A stretch of DNA of 5,349 nucleotides from an uncultured Bacilli bacterium. GTDB lineage: Bacteria > Bacillota_I > Bacilli_A > RF39 > UBA660. The translations under genes were made by a program, and so were the position numbers. The DNA is taken from contig CANQKK010000060.1 of NCBI GenBank assembly GCA_947624475.1, forward strand, positions 1-5,349. Direction: 5' to 3'. The notes beneath the pieces were generated by a model that searched no databases, was not told the DNA's origin, and saw only the letters and a program-made list of their open reading frames with translations. Shown here piece after piece: positions 1 to 5,349 of the stretch (within the stretch, counting starts at the first letter, position 1; each line of letters opens with the position of its first letter).

Positions 1-32
1 CAGTAGTTGAAAAACTAGGACTTAGAAGATAA
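1..32 (+). CDS. rpsO: 30S ribosomal protein S15, 3' end only
   Basis: Only the last nine codons and the TAA stop are present, and the gene starts outside the window. The frame beginning at base 3 reads VVEKLGLRR followed by stop. This matches the conserved C-terminus of S15 (E. coli ends in a similar LGLRR). S15 is a primary 16S rRNA-binding protein of the small subunit. Its position just upstream of pnp is the classic bacterial rpsO-pnp arrangement, which supports the call from so short a fragment. A hairpin terminator follows at 46-69, so pnp is reached either by readthrough or from its own promoter. Confidence 0.85.
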   Translation, partial: VVEKLGLRR

Positions 33-45
33 ATTATGTAAAAGT

Positions 46-69
46 AGGCACTCTTTTTTGAGTGCCTTT
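46..69 (+). terminator. Hairpin terminator after rpsO
   Basis: The arms AGGCACTC (46-53) and GAGTGCCT (60-67) form a perfect 8-bp stem around a six-T loop. The stem is preceded by A-rich sequence, but the following T-run is short (TTT, then AATTAG). It is therefore probably a partial terminator that lets some rpsO transcription continue into pnp, although a processing hairpin is also possible. Its 3' arm ends 56 bases before the pnp start codon. Confidence 0.7.
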
Positions 70-112
70 AATTAGTAATAATTATTTTAATTGAAAAATG
101 TGATGTAAAAAT

Positions 113-118
113 GGAGGT
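113..118 (+). promoter_or_regulatory. Ribosome binding site of pnp
   Basis: GGAGGT lies five bases before the ATG at 124, a near-ideal Shine-Dalgarno sequence that fixes the pnp start. The leader between the rpsO hairpin and this site is AT-rich. I see no long hairpin in it like the RNase III-processed pnp leader of E. coli, and no convincing -35/-10 pair. Confidence 0.85.
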
Positions 119-123
119 AAGTA

Positions 124-2259
124 ATGAAGAGAACATTTGAATTAGATTTTTATGGAAGAAAAATAATAGTTGAAAATGGAGAACTTGCTAAACAGGCAGA
201 TGGAGCAGTACTTGTAAGATATGGTGATACGGTTATTTTAAGTACAGCAGTTGCTAGTAAAAAGGCTAATCTTTTATCGGATTTTTTTCCGTTAATGGTA
301 CTATATCAAGAAAAATTATATTCAGTAGGTAAGATACCGGGAGGATTTATTAAGAGAGAGGGAAGACCTACCGATGCTGCGACGCTTGCTGCTCGTATGA
401 TTGATCGACCTCTTAGACCGCTATTTCCTGAGGATTTTAAAAATGAAGTACAGGTTGTAAATACAGTCCTATCAGTCGATCAAGATAATTTACCAGAACT
501 TACAGCTCTTTTGGGTTCATCTCTTGCATTATCAATTAGTAAGATACCGTTTAATGGACCGGTAGCGGGAGTTAAGGTCGGAAGAGTAGATGGTAAGTTA
601 ATTATTAATCCTACGGTTGAAGAGTCTGAAAAATCAGATATTGACCTTACGGTAGCAGGAACTAAAGATGCTATCAATATGGTTGAAGCAGGAGCAAGAG
701 AAGTATCGGAAGATGATATGTTAGAGGCTCTACTATTTGGTCATGAAGCAATTAAGAAACTTATTGCTTTTGAAGAAGAGATAGTGGGCACTATTGGCGA
801 AGAGGATATGGAGTATGAGAAATTAGAAATTGCTGATGACCTTAGAAAAGAAGTAGACTCTTTGGTAAGGGAGAGATTAGATAGTGCCCTTCGTATTAAA
901 GATAAGTTAGAGAAGTATGCCACTATCGATAGTCTTCAGGAAGAGGTTACGGAAAAGTACCGAGTAGAAAATGAAGATAAGATGAAAGATGAAGAACTTA
1001 GAGAACTTTTAACTAAGGTAGCGCTTATCTTTCATAGTATCGAATATGAACTATTTAGAAATATCGTCGTAAAAGAGAAGACGAGAGCGGATGGAAGAGC
1101 AATGGACGAGATAAGACCATTATCGACGAATATAGATTTGCTTCCTAGAACACATGGTTCGGCTCTATTTACAAGAGGTCAGACGCAGTCTCTTGCTACG
1201 GTTACACTAGGAGCGCTCGGAGAACATCAAATATTAGATGGACTTGGAATAGAAGATGCAAAGAGATTTATGCTTCACTATAATTTCCCTCCTTTCTCAG
1301 TTGGAGAAACAGGAAGATACGGGGCACCAGGAAGAAGAGAAATAGGTCACGGAGCATTAGGAGAGAGAGCACTATCTTATGTTATTCCTAGTGAGGAAGA
1401 GTTCCCTTATACAATAAGAGTAGTATCGGAGATTTTGGAGAGTAATGGTTCTTCTAGTCAGGCTACTATCTGTGCTGGAACAATGGCTCTTATGGCAGCG
1501 GGTGTTCCAATTAAGAGACCAGTAGCAGGAATTGCTATGGGGCTTATTACCCATGTAGATGATTATACTATTTTGACAGATATTCAAGGTATGGAAGATC
1601 ATCTTGGAGATATGGACTTTAAAGTTGCTGGTACGAGAGAGGGTATTACGGCTCTTCAGATGGATATTAAGATAAGTGGTATTAATAAGAAAATATTAAA
1701 AGAGGCTCTTGCTCAGGCTAAGAAGGCGAGATTTGAGATACTAGATGTCATTGAAAAACAAATTGCGTGTCCTAGAGAAGAAGTATCGAAATATGCTCCT
1801 AAGACGGAAGTATTTATGATTAATCCTGATAAGATTAAGGATGTCATCGGTCGTGGAGGAGAGATGATTACTAAGATTATACTAGAGTGTAGTAATGTAA
1901 ATACAGTAAATGATATTAATGCAGTAAAAGTTGATATTGAAGATGATGGTAGAGTAGTTATCTATCATACTGATAGAGATATTATTAATAATACAGCAAA
2001 GAGGATTAAGAATATTGCTAGAGAAGTAGAAATTGGTAAAGTATATACGGCAAAAGTTGTCTCGGTCGAAGACTTTGGTATCTTTGTCGAACTTTGGCCT
2101 GGATGTGAAGCACTTATTCATGTATCACAACTTGATACTAAGAGAGTAGATAAGCCAAAAGATTTATTTAAGGTTGGAGATGAGGTTAGTGCTATTGCTA
2201 CAGGATATGACAAAAAAGGTAAACTTAACTTATCGAGAAAAGAACTTTTAAAGAAATAA
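124..2259 (+). CDS. pnp: Polyribonucleotide nucleotidyltransferase (PNPase)
   Basis: PNPase is a trimeric cytoplasmic 3'-5' exoribonuclease that uses phosphate to release nucleoside diphosphates during mRNA decay, and can also add tails. At 711 aa the protein is full length for the family. The first RNase PH domain covers about residues 1-145 and contains GGFIKREGRPT (73-83) and the RPLRPLFP stretch. A helical linker domain follows, then the catalytic second RNase PH domain (about 310-545). That domain has the phosphate-binding SSS at 443-445 and EDHLGDMDFK, whose D492, D498 and K500 correspond to E. coli D486, D492 and K494. The KH domain has a GRGG loop at 576-579, and an S1 domain (about 637-709) ends the protein with almost no tail. 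Between KH helix residues ending in KIIL and the strand KVDIEDDG there are about ten more residues than in B. subtilis or E. coli PNPase. The start is set by GGAGGT five bases upstream. The gene follows rpsO and is closed by the hairpin at 2258-2290. Confidence 0.99.
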   Translation: MKRTFELDFYGRKIIVENGELAKQADGAVLVRYGDTVILSTAVASKKANLLSDFFPLMVLYQEKLYSVGKIPGGFIKREGRPTDAATLAARMIDRPLRPLFPEDFKNEVQVVNTVLSVDQDNLPELTALLGSSLALSISKIPFNGPVAGVKVGRVDGKLIINPTVEESEKSDIDLTVAGTKDAINMVEAGAREVSEDDMLEALLFGHEAIKKLIAFEEEIVGTIGEEDMEYEKLEIADDLRKEVDSLVRERLDSALRIKDKLEKYATIDSLQEEVTEKYRVENEDKMKDEELRELLTKVALIFHSIEYELFRNIVVKEKTRADGRAMDEIRPLSTNIDLLPRTHGSALFTRGQTQSLATVTLGALGEHQILDGLGIEDAKRFMLHYNFPPFSVGETGRYGAPGRREIGHGALGERALSYVIPSEEEFPYTIRVVSEILESNGSSSQATICAGTMALMAAGVPIKRPVAGIAMGLITHVDDYTILTDIQGMEDHLGDMDFKVAGTREGITALQMDIKISGINKKILKEALAQAKKARFEILDVIEKQIACPREEVSKYAPKTEVFMINPDKIKDVIGRGGEMITKIILECSNVNTVNDINAVKVDIEDDGRVVIYHTDRDIINNTAKRIKNIAREVEIGKVYTAKVVSVEDFGIFVELWPGCEALIHVSQLDTKRVDKPKDLFKVGDEVSAIATGYDKKGKLNLSRKELLKK

Positions 2260-2290
2260 AAGAAGCTGGTGTAATGCTTCTTTTTTTCTT
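2258..2290. terminator. Bidirectional terminator between pnp and the ATPase gene
   Basis: AAAAGAAGC (2258-2266) pairs perfectly with GCTTCTTTT (2276-2284) around a nine-base loop, and the plus strand runs on in T's to 2290. The 5' arm begins inside the pnp TAA stop. Read on the minus strand, the same hairpin is followed by a T-rich stretch (TTTTATTTCTTT). It can therefore also end the convergent ATPase transcript, whose stop codon is about 25 bases away. Confidence 0.88.
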
Positions 2291-2313
2291 ACATATATAC
2301 TTATAAATAATTA

Positions 2314-3507
2314 CTATTTATCTTCTAATAACCATTTGATAATATTTTTATGGATAATACCATCTTGTGATAAATCGAATTTATCCATAGAAATAACATA
2401 TTTAGGATAATTATCATCAATTTCTTTATAAATTCCAAATTCTCTTTCATTAATCTTTTCATCATCGCTTATTTGATAACAAACTTGATAATATTCTTTT
2501 TTTCCATCTTTAATTGCTATGAAATCAATTTCTCTATTTTCCACTGTTCCTATTTTGACATCATATCCTCTATATATTAATTCGTTATAAACGATGTTTT
2601 CTAAATAGGCACCTAGTTGTTCTTTTTTGGAAACATTCATAATTCGGCCGAGACCTAAGTCGGATAGATAATACTTATACTTTCCATTTAAGATTCTCTT
2701 TCCTCGGACATCATATCGATCAACTTTTGAAATTAATAATCCTCGGCACATATATTCTAGATAATTGTAAATAGTTTCTTTAGATACTTTTCGGTCATCA
2801 TTATTTTTAAAGTAAAGTGATAGATTATCGGCTGAAAAGACTTGGCTAGGTGTTGTCATAATATACTCTACTATTCGGTTAAATAAGTCAATGTCATTAA
2901 CTTTAAATCTTTTGATTATATCTTTCATGACAATGGAATCATAAACATCAGATAAGTATGTTCTTATTTGTTTTTCGTCTTCAAATCTAAATCTTTGGGG
3001 CATTCCTCCCCATTTCAAATAATCGAAGAACAAGTCTTCTTGATTTTGATTTTTTTTAAGTAAGTAGACTTCTCCAAAAGTAAAGGGTTGAATTTTAAAA
3101 CTTACATATCTACCCGACAAGAGAGTGGCTAAATCTCCCGATAGTAGGTCACTATTGGAACCGGTTATGAATAATGATACATTTTGAGTTGCCTTAAGGG
3201 AGTTAATGGTTTTTTCCCACTGTGGTACATTTTGAATTTCATCAAATAATAGATAGTATTTTTTTTGGTCTTTTATTAGTTTTAAAACATAGTTATTTAA
3301 ATCTTTAAAATCTTTAATATCTGAATAGGTTACATCTTCAAAATTAATATATATTATATGGTTATTGTCTGTCTTTTTCTTTAATTCATCGACAATTTGT
3401 CCTAGTAATGTGGATTTTCCACTTCTTCTTATACCAGTTATAACTTTAATTAAATCTTCATCATAAAAGGGTCTAATGTCTTTTAAATATTTTTCTCTTT
3501 TAATCAT
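2314..3507 (-). CDS. AAA_14/DUF4143-family ATPase
   Basis: This 397-aa protein has the layout of the widespread bacterial and archaeal 'ATP-binding protein' family with AAA_14 and DUF4143 domains. The cellular role of that family is largely unknown. The N-terminal ATPase has Walker A GIRRSGKST (25-33), Walker B YYLLFDEIQ (84-92), a sensor-like ITGSNSDLLS (114-123) and SGRY (131-134). The middle contains KWGGMPQRF and a probable winged helix (roughly residues 215-270). The C-terminal part resembles a PD-(D/E)XK fold, with YLENIVYNEL (301-310), EIDF (326-329) and YYQVCY (339-344). The usual catalytic lysine position reads Q/C, which I recall as common in this family, so nuclease activity is doubtful. 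AGGAG lies ten bases upstream of the ATG, and a consensus promoter lies just before that. The coding end has tandem stops, TAG TAA. The gene is convergent with pnp and divergent from the small orphan gene. Nothing is truncated. The family call is firm; the function is not known. Confidence 0.93.
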   Translation of the reverse strand: MIKREKYLKDIRPFYDEDLIKVITGIRRSGKSTLLGQIVDELKKKTDNNHIIYINFEDVTYSDIKDFKDLNNYVLKLIKDQKKYYLLFDEIQNVPQWEKTINSLKATQNVSLFITGSNSDLLSGDLATLLSGRYVSFKIQPFTFGEVYLLKKNQNQEDLFFDYLKWGGMPQRFRFEDEKQIRTYLSDVYDSIVMKDIIKRFKVNDIDLFNRIVEYIMTTPSQVFSADNLSLYFKNNDDRKVSKETIYNYLEYMCRGLLISKVDRYDVRGKRILNGKYKYYLSDLGLGRIMNVSKKEQLGAYLENIVYNELIYRGYDVKIGTVENREIDFIAIKDGKKEYYQVCYQISDDEKINEREFGIYKEIDDNYPKYVISMDKFDLSQDGIIHKNIIKWLLEDK

Positions 3508-3532
3508 AAATAATCATCTCCTGACAGTTATA

Positions 3533-3561
3533 ATTATATCATGGTATTTTGCTCTTGTCAA
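3533..3561 (-). promoter_or_regulatory. Sigma-A promoter of the ATPase gene
   Basis: On the minus strand, TTGACA (3556-3561) and TATAAT (3533-3538) are separated by exactly 17 bases, a perfect consensus match. Transcription would begin near 3526, giving a leader of about 20 bases with AGGAG at 3518-3522. The dyad at 3566-3581 begins four bases upstream of the -35 box. Confidence 0.88.
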
Positions 3562-3613
3562 TTTTGTACGATGTATCGTACTTTTTTTCTTTTTTCGACA
3601 ATTTTGTACGATG
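3559..3613. repeat. 15-bp direct repeat, 40-bp period
   Basis: CAATTTTGTACGATG occurs at 3559-3573 and again, identically, at 3599-3613, with starts exactly 40 bp apart. The first copy overlaps the -35 box of the ATPase promoter (minus strand) and supplies the left half of the 16-bp dyad. The second copy carries only that half-site. Between them lies a T-rich stretch (seven T's, C, six T's) that could bend the DNA. Two copies without spacer structure do not make a CRISPR array. A pair of regulator binding sites is the better reading. Confidence 0.85.
3566..3581. promoter_or_regulatory. 16-bp palindromic candidate operator
   Basis: GTACGATGTATCGTAC is a perfect dyad of 7-bp arms around a two-base centre. 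Its centre lies about 47 bases upstream of the inferred ATPase transcription start, just outside the -35 box. That position suits an activator, or a repressor that blocks polymerase. The half-site GTACGAT returns at 3606-3612. The binding protein is not encoded in this window. An alternative is a weak plus-strand terminator, since the dyad is followed by seven T's, but the stem would have only six pairs. Confidence 0.55.
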
Positions 3614-3619
3614 ATATAA

Positions 3620-3639
3620 TTTACTTGTTCGTAAGTAAA
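3620..3639. repeat. Inverted repeat TTTACTT-N6-AAGTAAA
   Basis: Seven-base arms (3620-3626 and 3633-3639) flank a six-base centre in the middle of the divergent intergenic region. It lies about 80 bases upstream of the likely start of the small orphan transcript. It is AT-rich, so it may be chance or a second regulator site. No T-run follows on the plus strand. Read on the minus strand it is followed by AT-rich sequence but no clear U-tract, so a terminator is unlikely. Confidence 0.35.
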
Positions 3640-3673
3640 AAAAATCTAGTTTTGCCGAAATATGTCACTTCTA

Positions 3674-3703
3674 TTTACAAAGTAGTACTAAAGTTGTTAT
3701 AAT
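3674..3703 (+). promoter_or_regulatory. Promoter of the small orphan gene
   Basis: TTTACA (3674-3679) and a perfect TATAAT (3698-3703) are 18 bases apart, with transcription expected to start near 3710. An AAGGA ribosome binding site follows at 3718-3722, ten bases before the ATG at 3733. This promoter is separate from the divergent ATPase promoter and lies more than 100 bp from the candidate operator. Confidence 0.75.
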
Positions 3704-3732
3704 TGAAAAAAATAGAAAAGGAATGACTGGAA

Positions 3733-4101
3733 ATGGTGCATACTTTGGATATTGAAAAAATAAAAAGTGTTACTGATAAATGTGAGTATTATGATTATAT
3801 TACTGACTATGATATTGAATATGATGATGAATTTACTTTTGAGTTTATTAATTGGTACCGAGATGTTATCTTTTTATATGATATAAAAGATAATAGGGAA
3901 CTTGATACGATGAAGTGGATAGATAAAAGTGTATACTTATATCTTACTGATAATATTTATAAGAGGGAATTTATGAAGAAGTTTAATACTTTTACTTTTA
4001 ATATGAAATTTAGAAAAGAAATGGTTAATAAGATAATTTTTTTTAGTAGAGAATATCAAGATAAATTTTATTTGTATCTATTTAGTAGTAGGTGGATATA
4101 A
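3733..4101 (+). CDS. Small orphan protein rich in aromatic and acidic residues
   Basis: I do not recognise this 122-aa protein. It has 13 Tyr, 13 Phe and 3 Trp, so about a quarter of its residues are aromatic. Residues 15-37 hold ten acidic residues against a single lysine, while the second half (from about residue 78) is rich in Lys and Arg. There is no signal peptide, long hydrophobic segment or zinc ligand cluster, so a small soluble cytoplasmic protein is likely. It reads as a real gene because it has a TTTACA-18-TATAAT promoter, an AAGGA site ten bases before the ATG, and a clear terminator just after its TAA. All three Trp codons are TGG. It stands between the divergent ATPase gene and priA as a single-gene transcript. 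No function can be assigned. It could be a fast-evolving lineage-specific gene or a remnant of an accessory module. Confidence 0.72.
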   Translation: MVHTLDIEKIKSVTDKCEYYDYITDYDIEYDDEFTFEFINWYRDVIFLYDIKDNRELDTMKWIDKSVYLYLTDNIYKREFMKKFNTFTFNMKFRKEMVNKIIFFSREYQDKFYLYLFSSRWI

Positions 4102-4113
4102 TTTAGAACTTTT

Positions 4114-4148
4114 AATGACTGATTAAAATATAGTGTCAGTCTTTTTTT
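4114..4148 (+). terminator. Terminator after the small orphan gene
   Basis: GACTGA (4117-4122) pairs with TCAGTC (4136-4141), with further A-T pairs possible outside one mismatch. The loop is about 13 bases and a run of seven T's follows (4142-4148). It lies 15 bases after the stop codon and isolates the orphan from priA. Confidence 0.8.
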
Positions 4149-4149
4149 A

Positions 4150-4178
4150 TTGCCATTTTCTAATAAATTTGATAGAAT
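4150..4178 (+). promoter_or_regulatory. Likely promoter of priA
   Basis: TTGCCA (4150-4155) and TAGAAT (4173-4178) are 17 bases apart, which would give a leader of about 30 bases. An alternative is the extended -10 TGG-TATGAT at 4181-4189, which lacks a good -35 box. A promoter is needed here because the terminator ends just before it. Confidence 0.55.
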
Positions 4179-4203
4179 TATGGTATGATTAATTTTAATT
4201 GAA

Positions 4204-4210
4204 AAGGAGA
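4204..4210 (+). promoter_or_regulatory. Ribosome binding site of priA
   Basis: AAGGAGA ends six bases before the ATG at 4217 and fixes that start. The translated N-terminus also aligns with the start of other PriA proteins. Confidence 0.85.
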
Positions 4211-4216
4211 GAGTTT

Positions 4217-5349
4217 ATGTATATTGATGTACTAACACAAATTGGAGCAAAAGCTGTCGATCAGACTTTTACTTATTCTGTTCCACTTTCTCTTCGGGAT
4301 AAAATTAAGGTTGGAGTTAGGGTTAAAATACCTTTTGGTAAAATGATTATCGAGGGTTTTGTCATGGATGTAGATGTCAAAGTTAAGATTGGAATAGATA
4401 AAATAAAGGAAATAATAGATGTTACTGATAAAGAGCCGGTACTTAATGAAGAGATGTTACGTCTAGGAAAGGATATGAGTAAGGGGCTTTTATGCTCTTT
4501 AGTGTCCTGCTATCAAGCGATGCTTCCGAAGGCACTGAAGGCCGAGGTTAACTCAAATATTAAGATAAAATATGATAAGTATCTTCGAAGAGTTAAAACT
4601 ATCCAAGAGATAGATGATTATATAAAAGGGTGTAAGTATGAAGGACAGATAGAACTACTTTGTAAACTTAAAGAGAAAGATTTGAAGATAAGTAGGGTAT
4701 CTAGTTCGATTAAGACAATTGTTAAAAATAATCTTGCTGAAATTGTCTTGGAAGAGGCTAAGAGATATAAATATACGGGTTTAAGTAATTATAAGAGAGT
4801 TACTTTGACCGAAGAACAAAATAGGGTATCGATGGAAGTTAAGAAGTCTATTAATAGTTCAAAGACCTTTTTACTCTATGGGGTTACTGGTTCTGGTAAG
4901 ACGGAAGTATATATGGATATAATCGAAGAAGTGCTAAAGATGGGGAAAGAGGCTATTATGCTAGTTCCGGAAATTAGTCTTACACCGCAGATAGTAGGTA
5001 AATTTATTTCACGGTTTGGGGAAGTTATTGCTGTCTTACATTCTAAATTATCTGATACGGAAAGGTACGATGAATATAGAAAAATTACAGATGGTGAAGT
5101 TAAAATAGTAATTGGTACGAGAAGTGCTATCTTTGTTCCGTTTACTAATATTGGAGTTATTATTATCGATGAAGAACATACTTCTTCTTATAAGCAAGAT
5201 AATAATCCGAGGTATGATGCTAAAGAAATTGCTATTATGAGGAGTAAATATCATAATTGTCCGGTTCTTTTGGGATCCGCTACTCCGAGACTTGAATCTT
5301 TTGCAAGAGCGGGTAACAATGTTTACAAACTTCTCACTTTAACGAAGAG
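4217..5349 (+). CDS. priA: Primosomal protein N' (PriA helicase), N-terminal part
   Basis: PriA is the superfamily 2 DNA helicase that recognises stalled forks and D-loops and reloads the replicative helicase. The window holds 377 codons and two bases, and the frame is open to the edge. The N-terminal 3'-DNA-binding domain (about 1-100) shows FTYSVP and a VGVRVKIPFGK-type segment and ends near MLPKALKA (102-109). A probable winged-helix region (about 115-195) follows. Helicase motifs then come in order: GVTGSGKT Walker A (222-229), LVPEISLTPQ (249-258), GTRSA (300-304), DEEH (318-321) and GSATP (353-357). The segment after DEEH (SSYKQDNNPRY) is the aromatic-rich loop that couples DNA binding to ATP hydrolysis. 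Walker A lies close to its E. coli position (lysine 228 here, 230 there), so the N-terminus is normal in length. The second helicase lobe and its zinc-binding cysteines lie beyond the window. The gene has its own ribosome binding site and likely promoter, separate from the orphan upstream. Confidence 0.97.
   Translation, partial: MYIDVLTQIGAKAVDQTFTYSVPLSLRDKIKVGVRVKIPFGKMIIEGFVMDVDVKVKIGIDKIKEIIDVTDKEPVLNEEMLRLGKDMSKGLLCSLVSCYQAMLPKALKAEVNSNIKIKYDKYLRRVKTIQEIDDYIKGCKYEGQIELLCKLKEKDLKISRVSSSIKTIVKNNLAEIVLEEAKRYKYTGLSNYKRVTLTEEQNRVSMEVKKSINSSKTFLLYGVTGSGKTEVYMDIIEEVLKMGKEAIMLVPEISLTPQIVGKFISRFGEVIAVLHSKLSDTERYDEYRKITDGEVKIVIGTRSAIFVPFTNIGVIIIDEEHTSSYKQDNNPRYDAKEIAIMRSKYHNCPVLLGSATPRLESFARAGNNVYKLLTLTK

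Noticed and set aside
480..2121. Several open frames of 60-79 codons on the minus strand inside pnp (480-677, 741-923, 1372-1602, 1882-2121)
   Set aside because: They lie wholly within the certain pnp coding sequence, have low-complexity Ser/Ile/Asn-rich translations, and I saw no supporting start signals. They are mirror frames of pnp.
2509..2607. The Q/C in place of lysine at the PD-(D/E)XK-like site as a newly lost nuclease
   Set aside because: Similar QVCY-type sequences are, as I recall, common in this ATPase family, so this is probably the family's normal state and not a special loss.
3559..3613. The two 15-bp repeats as a CRISPR remnant
   Set aside because: There are only two short copies, one embedded in a promoter and dyad, with a T-rich spacer and no cas genes. 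Regulator sites explain them better.
3594..3620. A second plus-strand promoter ending in TATAAT at 3615-3620
   Set aside because: The -10 match is perfect, but no acceptable -35 box lies 16-18 bases upstream (the best, TTCGAC, is 15 away). A better promoter for the orphan exists at 3674-3703.
2314..4101. The ATPase and the small protein as a toxin-antitoxin or phage-defence pair
   Set aside because: They are divergent with separate promoters and no overlap, neither matches a toxin or antitoxin family I recognise, and no other defence genes are in the window.
5048..5254. Minus-strand open frame of 68 codons inside priA
   Set aside because: It lies opposite conserved PriA helicase motifs, and its translation is an Ile/Phe/Asn-rich reflection of the PriA codons.

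Overview
The window is a stretch of low-GC bacterial chromosome, most likely from a Bacillota/Bacilli-type organism. The evidence is a very AT-rich background with AGA-dominated arginine codons, strong GGAGG-type ribosome binding sites, consensus sigma-A promoters, U-tailed hairpin terminators, and the rpsO-pnp gene order. Every tryptophan codon I checked is TGG, so nothing suggests the Mollicute code (TGA = Trp). An uncultured gut Bacilli lineage would fit the PNPase and PriA sequences, but that is recollection and I could not test it.

Layout. Positions 1-32 hold the last codons of rpsO (ribosomal protein S15), followed by a hairpin terminator. Then comes the complete pnp gene (124-2259, polynucleotide phosphorylase, 711 aa), with all its domains and catalytic residues and an apparent insertion of about 10 residues in the KH domain. 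A hairpin at 2258-2290 separates pnp from the convergent minus-strand gene and looks able to terminate transcription from both sides. That gene (2314-3507) encodes a 397-aa AAA_14/DUF4143-type ATPase with intact Walker motifs and a PD-(D/E)XK-like C-terminal region. A 225-bp divergent intergenic region (3508-3732) follows. Next are a small orphan gene (3733-4101, 122 aa, very rich in aromatic and acidic residues) with its own promoter and terminator, and the first 377 codons of priA (4217 to the window end), the primosomal replication-restart helicase.

How the parts relate. rpsO, pnp and priA are housekeeping genes for translation, RNA decay and replication restart. The ATPase and the small orphan look like accessory genes lodged between them, each with its own transcription signals. 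The part most worth a second look is the divergent intergenic region. It has a perfect TTGACA-17-TATAAT promoter for the ATPase. Four bases upstream of its -35 box lies a 16-bp dyad, GTACGATGTATCGTAC, and a 15-bp direct repeat carries one dyad half-site again exactly 40 bp away. This suggests dedicated regulation of the ATPase by a DNA-binding protein not encoded in the window. I found no CRISPR array, tRNA, rRNA, IS element or recognisable toxin-antitoxin pair.
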